Made by a program: the position numbers and the translations under genes. From Kineosporia aurantiaca JCM 3230 (GTDB lineage Bacteria > Actinomycetota > Actinomycetes > Actinomycetales > Kineosporiaceae), in assembly GCA_000719025.1 (NCBI GenBank), contig JODP01000004.1:495439-559438 (forward strand): 64,000 nt of DNA. Reading direction: 5' to 3'. Below are positions 51,302 through 58,815 of the stretch, in pieces. The notes under the pieces are model-generated. The model saw only the letters and a list, made by a program, of their open reading frames with translations, ran no database searches and was not told the origin of the DNA. Every line of letters starts with the position of its first letter. The stretch's first letter is position 1.

Positions 51302-51706
51302 GTGACTGGAGAAGACGACCTAGGGTATGCGGCGGAAACGGGCGATCTAGTTACGCTGGCACGCCTTCTCGGACAAGGTGTCCCTGCCGACGCCAGGCCG
51401 GCCAGTGACCGAGGCCGCACCGCTCTGGACCGGGCCATCTGGGCGGAACAGACCGAGGCCGTCCAACTCTTGCTGGCCGCCGGCGCCGATCCCGAGCAGC
51501 TGATCGGTGAGTACGGAGAGGACCTACCAGTCCGCTTCGCTGCTCCCCGTGGGCTGACCGACATCCTGCAGCTTCTCCTCGACGCAGGTGCCCATCCCGA
51601 CGGCGCAGGAAATCTCCCCCGCAGCGGCACGCCGCTGGTGATGGCTTCTGCGCAACCATCTTCGCGCCGACCTGGTCGACCTGAGGTCGTTCGACCTGGA
51701 GCGTGA
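51302..51706 (+). CDS. Ankyrin-repeat protein, 3'-truncated
   Basis: From the GTG at 51302 (AGAAAGAGC upstream): VTGEDDLGYAAETGDLVTLARLLGQGVPADARPASDRGRTALDRAIWAEQTEAVQLLLAAGADPEQLIG, then RGLTDILQLLLDAGAHPDGAG and GTPLVMAS. This gives three to four ankyrin repeats. After about codon 118 the frame runs into unrelated DNA (the GntR fragment) and ends at 51706. The open frame also extends upstream without a stop into the toxin-like block. Small ankyrin proteins are common immunity partners of polymorphic toxins, which fits the neighbour. Confidence 0.6.
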   Translation: MTGEDDLGYAAETGDLVTLARLLGQGVPADARPASDRGRTALDRAIWAEQTEAVQLLLAAGADPEQLIGEYGEDLPVRFAAPRGLTDILQLLLDAGAHPDGAGNLPRSGTPLVMASAQPSSRRPGRPEVVRPGA

Positions 51707-51922
51707 GGGACTGTACGCGTCACTACGTCAGGCCCGGGTCTCCATATCGGTGGCCCGCCAGCGCATCGGCTCCCGCCGGGCCCGCCCCGACGAGGCCCGG
51801 CTGCTCGGGGAGATGACCGGCGCCCCCTGCTCACCATGGAACGCACCGCCTATGACAACGAGAGTCGCGTGGTCGAATTCGGCCACCACGTGTACCGGCC
51901 CGAGCTCTACTCGTTCGAATGA
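51660..51922 (+). pseudogene. GntR/HutC (UTRA) regulator, C-terminal fragment with frameshift
   Basis: Plus strand reads NHLRADLVDLRSFDLEREGL, YASLRQARVSISVARQRIGS and DEARLLGEMTGAP, then, after one base is lost near 51827, LLTMERTAYDNESRVVEFGHH and VYRPELYSFE, stop. This is the UTRA ligand domain end of a GntR/HutC regulator. The DNA-binding half is gone. It is fused to the 3' end of the ankyrin gene. Confidence 0.78.
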
Positions 51923-52022
51923 CCCTTGTCGAAAAGTGATGCGACGGAGCTTCGGTCACTTCAGTGGGTCCCGGGGCGGAAGGCCAATGGATTCCACTGC
52001 CTCCTCCGCAGACTGTCCCAGA

Positions 52023-53363
52023 TCAAAGACTGGGCATCGTGACCCTGAAGACCGTCCTGCCGGGCTCGGTCCGGGCAACGACGTCGCCACCGGCGGCCCG
52101 GCAGATCCGCCGGGTCAGCGCCAGCCCGAGCCCCGCCCCCGGATGCCCGTCGCCCGGATCGGCCCGGAACCCAGCGCTGAAGACGTTCTCCACGTCCTGC
52201 GCCTCGAGGTGACCGCCATCATCACTCACCTCGATCGTGGCCTGACCCTCGTGAGCCGACACATGGATCCGCACCTCATCGTGAGCATATCGAAAAGCAT
52301 TTTCCAGAAGAGGATTCAGTGCCCTTCGGACAATGTCGCTCTCCACCGCCAGGACAATGCCCAGGTCCCCGGCAACGACCAGCCGGGCCGATCCCGACGC
52401 CGGTGCCCGCAGACCCTCCAGCGCGTCCCGGACCAGACCGAGTCCCGGCGCGGCGTTGTGGTCGATCCGGGCCGGGACCAGGGCGGTCTCGACCAGGCCT
52501 TCGAGCCGGCGGATCGAGGTCAGCAGGTTCTCCACCTCCTGTGGGCCGAGCGGCTCGTCCACCGCGAGCAGGTCGACCTCGGCGTGCAGATGGGCCAGCG
52601 GGGTGCGCAGTTCGTGGGACAGTTCGGCGGTGAAGTTGCGCTCGTGCCGCAGCGCGGCCGCGATCCGCTCCAGCAGCCCGTTCAGCGTGGTCGAGAGTTC
52701 CCGCAGTTCCAGTGGTCCGGCGCCCGGGTCGAACCGCTTGTCCAGGTCCTCCTCGCTCCACGCGGCGGCCTGGGTTCCCATCGCCCGCACGGGGGTCAGG
52801 GCCCGGACGATCGTGGCCCGGAGGGCGAAAAACGTGAAAGCAAGGGTAAGGACGATGAAAACGAGGGATGCCAGGACGATCACCAGAACGGTGTGGTTGC
52901 GGACCCCGACGTCACTGGCGACCACGATGGTGCCGACCTGGGTGTCCCCGTCCAAGATGGGCCAGGCCAGGTAACGAATTGGCCCGTACCGTTCACTGTC
53001 CCTGGTCTTCTTACCGGCCTGGAGGAGGTCCCCGCTGACTTCATCTCGTAACGGGACACCTTCGAACAAGGTGGTACCCAGATAGATGGAGGTTCCAGCG
53101 TCGAGAGCTTCGTCGCCGCCGTTCCCGCTCTCCAGCGTGGTCAGTTTTCCCTCGCGGTAGACCAGGGTGGCCGCAACTGCCTGAGCCCGGGCGCGCAGGG
53201 CGTCGTCCACTTGTCCGGCCAGCACATTATTCAGCAGGACGTCGAAGGCCAGCAGCAGGGCCACCGCCCAGCCCGCGATCCAGGTAACCCCGCCCAGCGC
53301 AAGGCGACCCGACAGCGTCCTTGGCTGCCAGCGTCCCCAAAGACTCTTCAGAAACCGGCTCAT
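52023..53363 (-). CDS. Sensor histidine kinase
   Basis: 446 residues from MSRFLKSLWGRWQPRTLSG, overlapping the response regulator stop (ATGA). Two helices (about 28-50 and 158-182) flank an extracellular sensor. A HAMP domain follows, then H-box RNFTAELSHELRTPLAHLHAEVDLL. The ATPase domain has LNPLLENAFRYA (N box), EVSDDGGHL (G1, with Gly-His in place of the usual Gly-Pro-Gly) and GAGLGLALTRRICRAAGG (G2). The neighbouring carrier-lipid genes suggest cell-envelope sensing. Confidence 0.88.
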   Translation of the reverse strand: MSRFLKSLWGRWQPRTLSGRLALGGVTWIAGWAVALLLAFDVLLNNVLAGQVDDALRARAQAVAATLVYREGKLTTLESGNGGDEALDAGTSIYLGTTLFEGVPLRDEVSGDLLQAGKKTRDSERYGPIRYLAWPILDGDTQVGTIVVASDVGVRNHTVLVIVLASLVFIVLTLAFTFFALRATIVRALTPVRAMGTQAAAWSEEDLDKRFDPGAGPLELRELSTTLNGLLERIAAALRHERNFTAELSHELRTPLAHLHAEVDLLAVDEPLGPQEVENLLTSIRRLEGLVETALVPARIDHNAAPGLGLVRDALEGLRAPASGSARLVVAGDLGIVLAVESDIVRRALNPLLENAFRYAHDEVRIHVSAHEGQATIEVSDDGGHLEAQDVENVFSAGFRADPGDGHPGAGLGLALTRRICRAAGGDVVARTEPGRTVFRVTMPSL

Positions 53364-54043
53364 TGCAGGCGATACCCCACACCGCGGACGTTCTCCAGGG
53401 TCTGCGGGAAGTCCACCTGAGCGAGCTTGCGCCGGGCCCGGGTGACGTACTGGTCGAGCGTGTTGTCGCCGACGTGGGCGGCTCCCGGCCAACCCGCCGC
53501 GATCAGCTCGTTGCGGCGCACCACCTCTGGGCGCCGGGCGATCAGACAGGACAGGAACCGGAATTCGGTCGGGGTCAGCGAAACGGTCTTTTCCCCGTAA
53601 CGAATCGAATGGTTTGCCGGGTCGACCTGAAGGCTCTTCTCACTTGCCGGGGTGGCCGCCGTGAACGGCCGGCGCCGGATCACTCCGGCCACCCGGGCCA
53701 GGAGTTCGGCGAATTCGAAGGGTTTGCGGATGTAGTCGTCCCCACCCACCGCGAAACCGGACAGAACGTCGTCCGTGTGGTGTCGGGCCGTGAGGAAAAC
53801 CACGCCGGCGGTGGATCCCTGGGCCCGGAGCGCCTGACAGACGTCCCGGCCATCAGCGTCCGGCAGACCGATGTCCAGCACCACCGCGTCCGGCGGGGAG
53901 GTGCGCGCGGTGTTCACCGCCGCCCCACCCGTGGACACCGAATCCACCACATAACCGGCGCGGCGCAGCCCGCGCTCCAGCGTGGTCCGCAGCAGACCGT
54001 CGTCCTCGACCACCAAGACCCGGTGGCGCCCGTCGTCCTCCAT
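53360..54043 (-). CDS. Response regulator, OmpR family
   Basis: 227 residues. Receiver with D14-D15, phospho-acceptor D57 (AVVLDIGLPDADGRD), Thr in VVFLTARHH and Lys in YIRKPFEFAELLARV. The winged helix has LTPTEFRFLSCLIARRPEVVRRNELIAAGWPG and LDQYVTRARRKL...VRGVGYRLQ. It is translationally coupled to its kinase. Its start lies 83 bp from the divergent membrane-protein/uppP operon, a possible target. Confidence 0.92.
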   Translation of the reverse strand: MEDDGRHRVLVVEDDGLLRTTLERGLRRAGYVVDSVSTGGAAVNTARTSPPDAVVLDIGLPDADGRDVCQALRAQGSTAGVVFLTARHHTDDVLSGFAVGGDDYIRKPFEFAELLARVAGVIRRRPFTAATPASEKSLQVDPANHSIRYGEKTVSLTPTEFRFLSCLIARRPEVVRRNELIAAGWPGAAHVGDNTLDQYVTRARRKLAQVDFPQTLENVRGVGYRLQ

Positions 54044-54126
54044 GCCCCCAACCTTCCCCCAGGCCGACCCTACCCGGGGGGAACACGTCAGGCTTCGTTC
54101 AGACTCCGGAATCCAGTCTTGCCCCT

Positions 54127-54927
54127 ATGACCGAGCCGCACACCGCGCCCACGCCCTCCCTGCGGGCATCCCGTCCGATCCTCAGTAAGGTGCCCGAAGC
54201 GACCGCCCTGTTCTGGGCGATCAAGATCTGCACGACCGGGATGGGCGAGACCGCGTCCGACTTCATGGGCAGCCGCCCGGTCCTGCTGGCCGCCCCGCTG
54301 GTCGCCGCGTCCTTAGCGGCGCTGGTCTGGCTGCTGCGCCGGCAGCTGCGGGCCGACCGCTACCTCCCCTGGATCTACTGGGGCACGGTGGCGATGATCA
54401 GCGTGTTCGGCACGGTGGTGGCGGACGGCATCCGGGTCGGGCTGGGCCTGCCCTACTGGGCCACCACGATCGTCTTCGCCCTGGCCGTGGCCGGCGTCCT
54501 GACCGCCTGGTACCGGTCCGAGGGAACCCTCTCGATCCACGACATCACCACCCGCCGCCGCGAGACCTTCTACTGGACCACGGTGATCTCCACCTTCGCC
54601 CTCGGCACCGCCGCCGGCGACTGGACCGCCCAGTCCCTGGGCCTGGGCTACCGCGACTCCGGCCTGATGTTCGTGGCCGTCATCGCGGTCCCGTTCCTGC
54701 TGTACCGGGGCGCCTCGCTGAACGCCACGGTCGCCTTCTGGGCCGCCTACATCGTCACCCGCCCGCTCGGCGCCTCCTTCGCCGACTGGGCCGCCGTCCC
54801 GACCGGGGAGGGTGGCCTGGACCTGCACACCGGGCCGGTGACGCTGGTCCTGCTGCTGGTCATCCTCGGGCTGGTCCGCGCCGAGAGCCGGGGGGCCGAG
54901 AGCCGTGGCGTCGAGGCCGCCCGGTGA
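54127..54927 (+). CDS. COG4705-type multi-pass membrane protein
   Basis: 266 residues with about eight hydrophobic helices. It carries two internally similar segments: ATALFWAIKICTTGMGETASDF and ETFYWTTVISTFALGTAAGDW, each with the helix-breaking TG/LG-E/A-T-x-x-D pattern, which suggests a duplicated half. It matches what I know as COG4705, uncharacterised membrane-anchored proteins. Its stop overlaps the uppP start (GTGA), so its product may work with undecaprenyl-pyrophosphate phosphatase. Confidence 0.78.
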   Translation: MTEPHTAPTPSLRASRPILSKVPEATALFWAIKICTTGMGETASDFMGSRPVLLAAPLVAASLAALVWLLRRQLRADRYLPWIYWGTVAMISVFGTVVADGIRVGLGLPYWATTIVFALAVAGVLTAWYRSEGTLSIHDITTRRRETFYWTTVISTFALGTAAGDWTAQSLGLGYRDSGLMFVAVIAVPFLLYRGASLNATVAFWAAYIVTRPLGASFADWAAVPTGEGGLDLHTGPVTLVLLLVILGLVRAESRGAESRGVEAAR

Positions 54928-55754
54928 TCGGCTGGGGCCACGCGATCGTCCTCGGCATCGTCCAGGGCCTGACCGAGTTCCTGCCGATCTCCTCCAGCGC
55001 CCACGTCCGGATCGTCTCCGCGCTGCTGGGCTGGCCGGATCCGGGCGCGGCGTTCACCGCCGTGACCCAGCTGGGCACCGAGACCGCCGTGCTGATCTAC
55101 TTCCGCAAGGACATCCGGGAGATCGTCACCACCTGGCTGGAGTCGCTGCGCCGCCCGGCCGTCCGCCGCGAGCCGGCCGCCCGGATCGGCTGGTACGTCA
55201 TCTTCGGCACCATCCCGATCGGCCTGCTCGGCCTCCTGCTGCAGAACAGCATCGACACCACGTTCCGCGACCTGCGGCTGATCTCCGCCACCCTGATCGT
55301 GTTCGGCCTGGTGCTCGGCTTCGCCGACGCCCGCGGGGACGGCAAGCGCACGATGGACGATCTGAACCTGCGCGATTCGCTGGCCATCGGCCTGGCCCAG
55401 TGCCTGGCGCTGATTCCGGGGGTCTCCCGCTCCGGCGGAACGATCAGCGCCGGCCTGCTGCTGGGGTACTCCCGCGAGGCCGCCGCCCGCTACGCCTTCC
55501 TGCTCGCGCTGCCCGCCGTGTTCGCCTCCGGCCTGCTTGAGCTGACCAAGATCGGTGGTTCCGACGCCGCCCCGGCCTGGGGCCCGACCATCCTGGCCAC
55601 GCTGATCGCCTTCGTCATCGGGTACGCGGTGATCGCCTGGCTGCTGCGCTACCTCTCGCACGGCAGCTTCCGGCCGTTCGTGATCTACCGGCTGGTGCTC
55701 GGAGTGGTGCTGCTGGTGCTGGTCGCGGTCGGGGCGGTGCCGGCGCTGCCGTGA
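54924..55754 (+). CDS. uppP: Undecaprenyl-diphosphatase (BacA/UppP)
   Basis: 276 residues from a GTG. It has the family's two signature regions: LGIVQGLTEFLPISSSAH with the catalytic Glu pair, and ALIPGVSRSGGTISAGLLLG. About eight helices. It removes a phosphate from undecaprenyl pyrophosphate outside or in the membrane so the C55 carrier can be reused; excess gives bacitracin resistance. Translationally coupled to the COG4705 gene, and followed by a terminator before dedA. Confidence 0.95.
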   Translation: MIGWGHAIVLGIVQGLTEFLPISSSAHVRIVSALLGWPDPGAAFTAVTQLGTETAVLIYFRKDIREIVTTWLESLRRPAVRREPAARIGWYVIFGTIPIGLLGLLLQNSIDTTFRDLRLISATLIVFGLVLGFADARGDGKRTMDDLNLRDSLAIGLAQCLALIPGVSRSGGTISAGLLLGYSREAAARYAFLLALPAVFASGLLELTKIGGSDAAPAWGPTILATLIAFVIGYAVIAWLLRYLSHGSFRPFVIYRLVLGVVLLVLVAVGAVPALP

Positions 55755-55900
55755 AAGCCCACCTAGTCAGGTCATGTTCAGGCTCGGCCGTCCAGGCTGA
55801 TCGGTGTACCCGCGGTTCGCACTGCCCCCACCACTCGACGGGCTGCGGGTACCGAAGCCGGGCCGTCGCCGTTTTCATCGACGCGGCGGCGGGCCCGGCA

Positions 55901-55938
55901 CCCGGCCGGAAGCCAACCCCCTCAGACTTCCGGCCGGG
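55901..55938 (+). terminator. Terminator between uppP and the DedA gene
   Basis: Perfect 12-bp stem (CCCGGCCGGAAG at 55901-55912 and its complement at 55927-55938), 14-nt loop, followed by CCCTTTT. It shows that the DedA gene has its own promoter or relies on read-through. Confidence 0.8.
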
Positions 55939-55985
55939 CCCTTTTCCGTTCTCCCCGCCCGCTCCGACGACGAGGAACCTTCACG

Positions 55986-56612
55986 ATGCCTTCCGTACTA
56001 GCCCCCGAGCACCTGATCTCCACCTTCGGAGTGCTGGGGATCCTGGCCGTCGTGTTCGCCGAGTCGGGGCTGCTGATCGGGTTCTTCCTGCCCGGTGACT
56101 CGCTGCTGTTCACCTCCGGCCTGCTGATCGCCAACCGCACCTACCTGCACCAGCCGCTCTGGGTGATGTGCCTGCTGATCTCGATCGCCGCGGTGGCCGG
56201 GGACCAGTTCGGCTACCTCTTCGGCCGGCAGTTCGGCCCCGCGCTCTTCCGCCGCCCCGACTCCCGGCTCTTCAAGCAGGAGAACCTCACCCGCGCGCAG
56301 GAGTTCTTCGACAAATACGGGGCCCGTTCGATCGTCCTGGCCCGATTCGTCCCGGTGGTGCGGACTTTCACCCCGATCGTGGCCGGCGCGAGCCGGATGC
56401 ACTACCGCACGTTCCTGATTTTCAACCTGATCGGCGGCACGCTCTGGGGCAGCGGCGTCACGATCCTCGGCTACTTCCTCGGCCAGGTGGCCTTCGTCCG
56501 CGACCACATCGAGCTGATTCTGCTGGCGATCGTGGTCGTCTCGGTCGTCCCGCTGGTGATCGAGTACCTGCGGGCCCGGAGCCGGAACCGCGTCGATGCC
56601 CGACGGCACTGA
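55986..56612 (+). CDS. DedA family membrane protein (candidate undecaprenyl-phosphate flippase)
   Basis: 208 residues, four to five helices. It has the DedA/VTT patterns FAESGLLIGFFLPGDSLLFTSGLL, VAGDQFGYLFGRQFGP, FFDKYGARSIVLARFVPVVRTFTPIVAGASRMHYRTF and NLIGGTLWGSGVTILGYFLG. The conserved acidic (E in FAESG, D in PGDS) and Arg (RFVPVVR) residues are those needed in characterised DedA proteins. Some DedA proteins (UptA) return undecaprenyl phosphate across the membrane. It overlaps the PAP2 gene by 17 bp. Confidence 0.9.
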   Translation: MPSVLAPEHLISTFGVLGILAVVFAESGLLIGFFLPGDSLLFTSGLLIANRTYLHQPLWVMCLLISIAAVAGDQFGYLFGRQFGPALFRRPDSRLFKQENLTRAQEFFDKYGARSIVLARFVPVVRTFTPIVAGASRMHYRTFLIFNLIGGTLWGSGVTILGYFLGQVAFVRDHIELILLAIVVVSVVPLVIEYLRARSRNRVDARRH

Positions 56613-57297
56613 CCCGGCTGGTTCCGCCGAGGCGAGCCTCCGCCCGGCCTGGCGGTCCCGGCGGGCCGTGGCGCTGCTCATGGCTTCCGCGGCCGTCGCT
56701 TTCGCTCTGCTCGCCGTGCTGGTCTCCCAAACCGGAGGGCCGGTCTCGGCCTTCGACCGGTGGCTGAGCGATGGTGCCCTTTCCTTCGCCCAGGCCCATC
56801 CGCTCTGGCTCTCGGCGATGCGGCGGGTGACGACCACGGGCGGCCTGGGCGTGCTCGGGCCTCTGGTGGCGCTGCTCGGCCTGATCCTGCTTCTGCGCGG
56901 GCACCGGCGCGAAGGACTCCTGGTCTGGGCCGCCATGATCGTCACGGTCACCGGCCGGGACGTCCTGGTCGGGCTGATCGCCCGGCCCCGCCCCGAGCAT
57001 CAACTCTCCGCAGTCACGAACTTCTCGTTCCCCTCCGGCCACAGCACGGCCTCGGCCGCGGTCGCGGTCCTGCTCATCCTGACGGTCCGCCCGCTGCTGC
57101 GACGGCGCTGGAGCCGGATCGCGCTCACCACCGGGGTTGCGGTTTGGGCCTTCGCCGTGGGCCTGAGCCGCGTTGCGCTGGTCGTCCACTGGCCCACCGA
57201 CGTCCTGGGCGCCTGGCTCTTCGTCGCGGTGACCATGTCCGGGGCCGTGCTGGTGTCGGGGCCGATGACCGTCCATTCGCCGAAAAGCCGGACCTGA
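56596..57297 (+). CDS. PAP2 superfamily phosphatase
   Basis: 233 residues, about six helices. All three acid-phosphatase motifs are present: R-x6-RP-type as RDVLVGLIARPRP, FPSGHST and SRVALVVHWPTDVLGAW. Such proteins often act as PgpB-type undecaprenyl-pyrophosphate or phosphatidate phosphatases on the outer face of the membrane. The start overlaps the DedA stop, so it is co-translated with that gene. Together with uppP this gives two carrier-lipid phosphatases in one locus. Confidence 0.9.
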   Translation: MPDGTDPAGSAEASLRPAWRSRRAVALLMASAAVAFALLAVLVSQTGGPVSAFDRWLSDGALSFAQAHPLWLSAMRRVTTTGGLGVLGPLVALLGLILLLRGHRREGLLVWAAMIVTVTGRDVLVGLIARPRPEHQLSAVTNFSFPSGHSTASAAVAVLLILTVRPLLRRRWSRIALTTGVAVWAFAVGLSRVALVVHWPTDVLGAWLFVAVTMSGAVLVSGPMTVHSPKSRT

Positions 57298-57372
57298 TGG
57301 TCGATCCGTGGTTGCGACGACCAGGATCACCGGATCCGGTCCGGGCCGCGGCCACCGTGCTGGAATGACCCC

Positions 57373-58122
57373 ATGACGCTCTTCACCCCGGACATCCGGC
57401 TGGGCCTCGGCGTCCTGGTCCTGGTCGGCCTGACCGCGCTGGTGCTCCGGAGTGCTCAGGTCCGGCTGGGCTGGGCGCCCTCCTGGGCGGTCCTTCGGGG
57501 CGCCGTCCAGCTCGCCCTGGTCGGGCTCGCCCTGCGCGGAGTCTTCCAGGCTCCGGCCTTCGTGGCGGTGGCGCTGGGCGTCATGCTGAGCATTGCCGTC
57601 TACACCGCCGCGGGCCGGGTCAAAGCCCTGCCCGAGGCGCTCCCGGCCGTGGCCCTGGCCTGCTCGAGCGCCGCGGGGGCAACCCTCGCGGTGATCTTCG
57701 GGCTGGGCATGCTCGATCTCTCGGCCCGCTACCTGATCGCGCTCGGCGGGATCGTGATCGGTGGCACCATGACCGCCGCCACCCTGACCGGCCGCCGGAT
57801 CTCGCACGGGCTGCACAGCGACCGGGACGAGATCGAGGGCCTGCTCGCCCTCGGCGCCACCCCGCGCCAGGCCACCGCCCGGATCTGCCGCCGGAGCGTG
57901 GCCGAGGCGATGATGCCGGTGATCGACCAGACCCGCACCACCGGCCTGGTCACCCTGCCCGGGGCCTTCATCGGCGCCCTGCTCGGCGGCGCCGATCCCT
58001 CCGATGCCGCCCGGTTCCAGCTGGTGGTGCTCGCGGCCCTGATCAACGCCCAGGCCATCTGCGGCGTGATCGTCGCCTATCGCCTGGGGGCGCCCGCCCA
58101 GTTGCCTGAGGACGCCGGCTGA
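57373..58122 (+). CDS. FetB/UPF0014 family ABC permease
   Basis: 249 residues with seven hydrophobic segments. Family features: LRGAVQLALVGLALRGVF, IVIGGTMTAATLTGRRI, EGLLALGATPRQATARICRRSVAEAMMPVIDQTRTTGLVTLPGAFIGALLGGADP. FetAB of E. coli is linked to iron export and peroxide resistance. The FetA ATPase normally encoded next to it is not present; the gene is alone. It may use an ATPase encoded elsewhere. Confidence 0.87.
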   Translation: MTLFTPDIRLGLGVLVLVGLTALVLRSAQVRLGWAPSWAVLRGAVQLALVGLALRGVFQAPAFVAVALGVMLSIAVYTAAGRVKALPEALPAVALACSSAAGATLAVIFGLGMLDLSARYLIALGGIVIGGTMTAATLTGRRISHGLHSDRDEIEGLLALGATPRQATARICRRSVAEAMMPVIDQTRTTGLVTLPGAFIGALLGGADPSDAARFQLVVLAALINAQAICGVIVAYRLGAPAQLPEDAG

Positions 58123-58137
58123 GACGGCCGGGGCGGC

Positions 58138-58815
58138 TCAGTGGCCGGGCTTGATCAGCCCGTGCTCGTAGGCCAGGATCACGGCCTGAACCCGGTCCCG
58201 CAGACCGAGTTTCGCCAAAATCCGCCCCACGTGCGTCTTCACCGTGGCATCCGAGAGGGTCAGCCGGACGGCGATCTCCGAGTTCGTCAGCCCGGCCGCC
58301 ATCTCGACGAAGACCTCACGCTCGCGGTCGGTCAGGGGCGCCAGCACGTCGGACGTCGCGGCCGAGGCGTCCTCGTCGCTCCCGTCCGGGAACCGGTGCG
58401 CGAAAGTCTCCAGCAGACGGCGAGTCACGCTCGGCGCGATGACCGCGTCCCCGCCGGCCACCGTCCGGATGGCGGCGACCAGGTCGGCGGGCACGACGTC
58501 CTTCAGCAGGAAACCGCTGGCCCCGGCGTTCAGGCCGGAGAAGGCGTACCGGTCGATGCCGTAGGTGGTCAGGATGATCACCCGGGACCGGGGGACCTCG
58601 GCGACGATCTGCCGGGTCGCCGCGATGCCGTCGGTGCCGGGCATCCGCACGTCCATCAGCACCACGTCCGGTTTCAGGAGCCGGGTCATCCGGACCGCCT
58701 CCTCGCCGTCCCCGGCCTCCCCCACCACGGTCAGGTCGTCCTGGGCGGACAGCACCATCCGGAACCCCTGCCGCAGCAGCGCCTGGTCGTCGGCCAGCAG
58801 GATGCTGATCGTCAT
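58138..58815 (-). CDS. Response regulator, NarL/LuxR family
   Basis: 225 residues. Receiver with D9-D10, phospho-acceptor D55 (VVLMDVRMPGTDG), Thr in IILTTYG and Lys in GFLLKDVVPADL. LuxR-type helix-turn-helix at about 158-215: LTDREREVFVEMAAGLTNSEIAVRLTLSDATVKTHVGRILAKLGLRDRVQAV. Coupled by an ATGA overlap to the DesK-type kinase upstream. Likely controls the ABC exporter genes behind it. Confidence 0.93.
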   Translation of the reverse strand: MTISILLADDQALLRQGFRMVLSAQDDLTVVGEAGDGEEAVRMTRLLKPDVVLMDVRMPGTDGIAATRQIVAEVPRSRVIILTTYGIDRYAFSGLNAGASGFLLKDVVPADLVAAIRTVAGGDAVIAPSVTRRLLETFAHRFPDGSDEDASAATSDVLAPLTDREREVFVEMAAGLTNSEIAVRLTLSDATVKTHVGRILAKLGLRDRVQAVILAYEHGLIKPGH

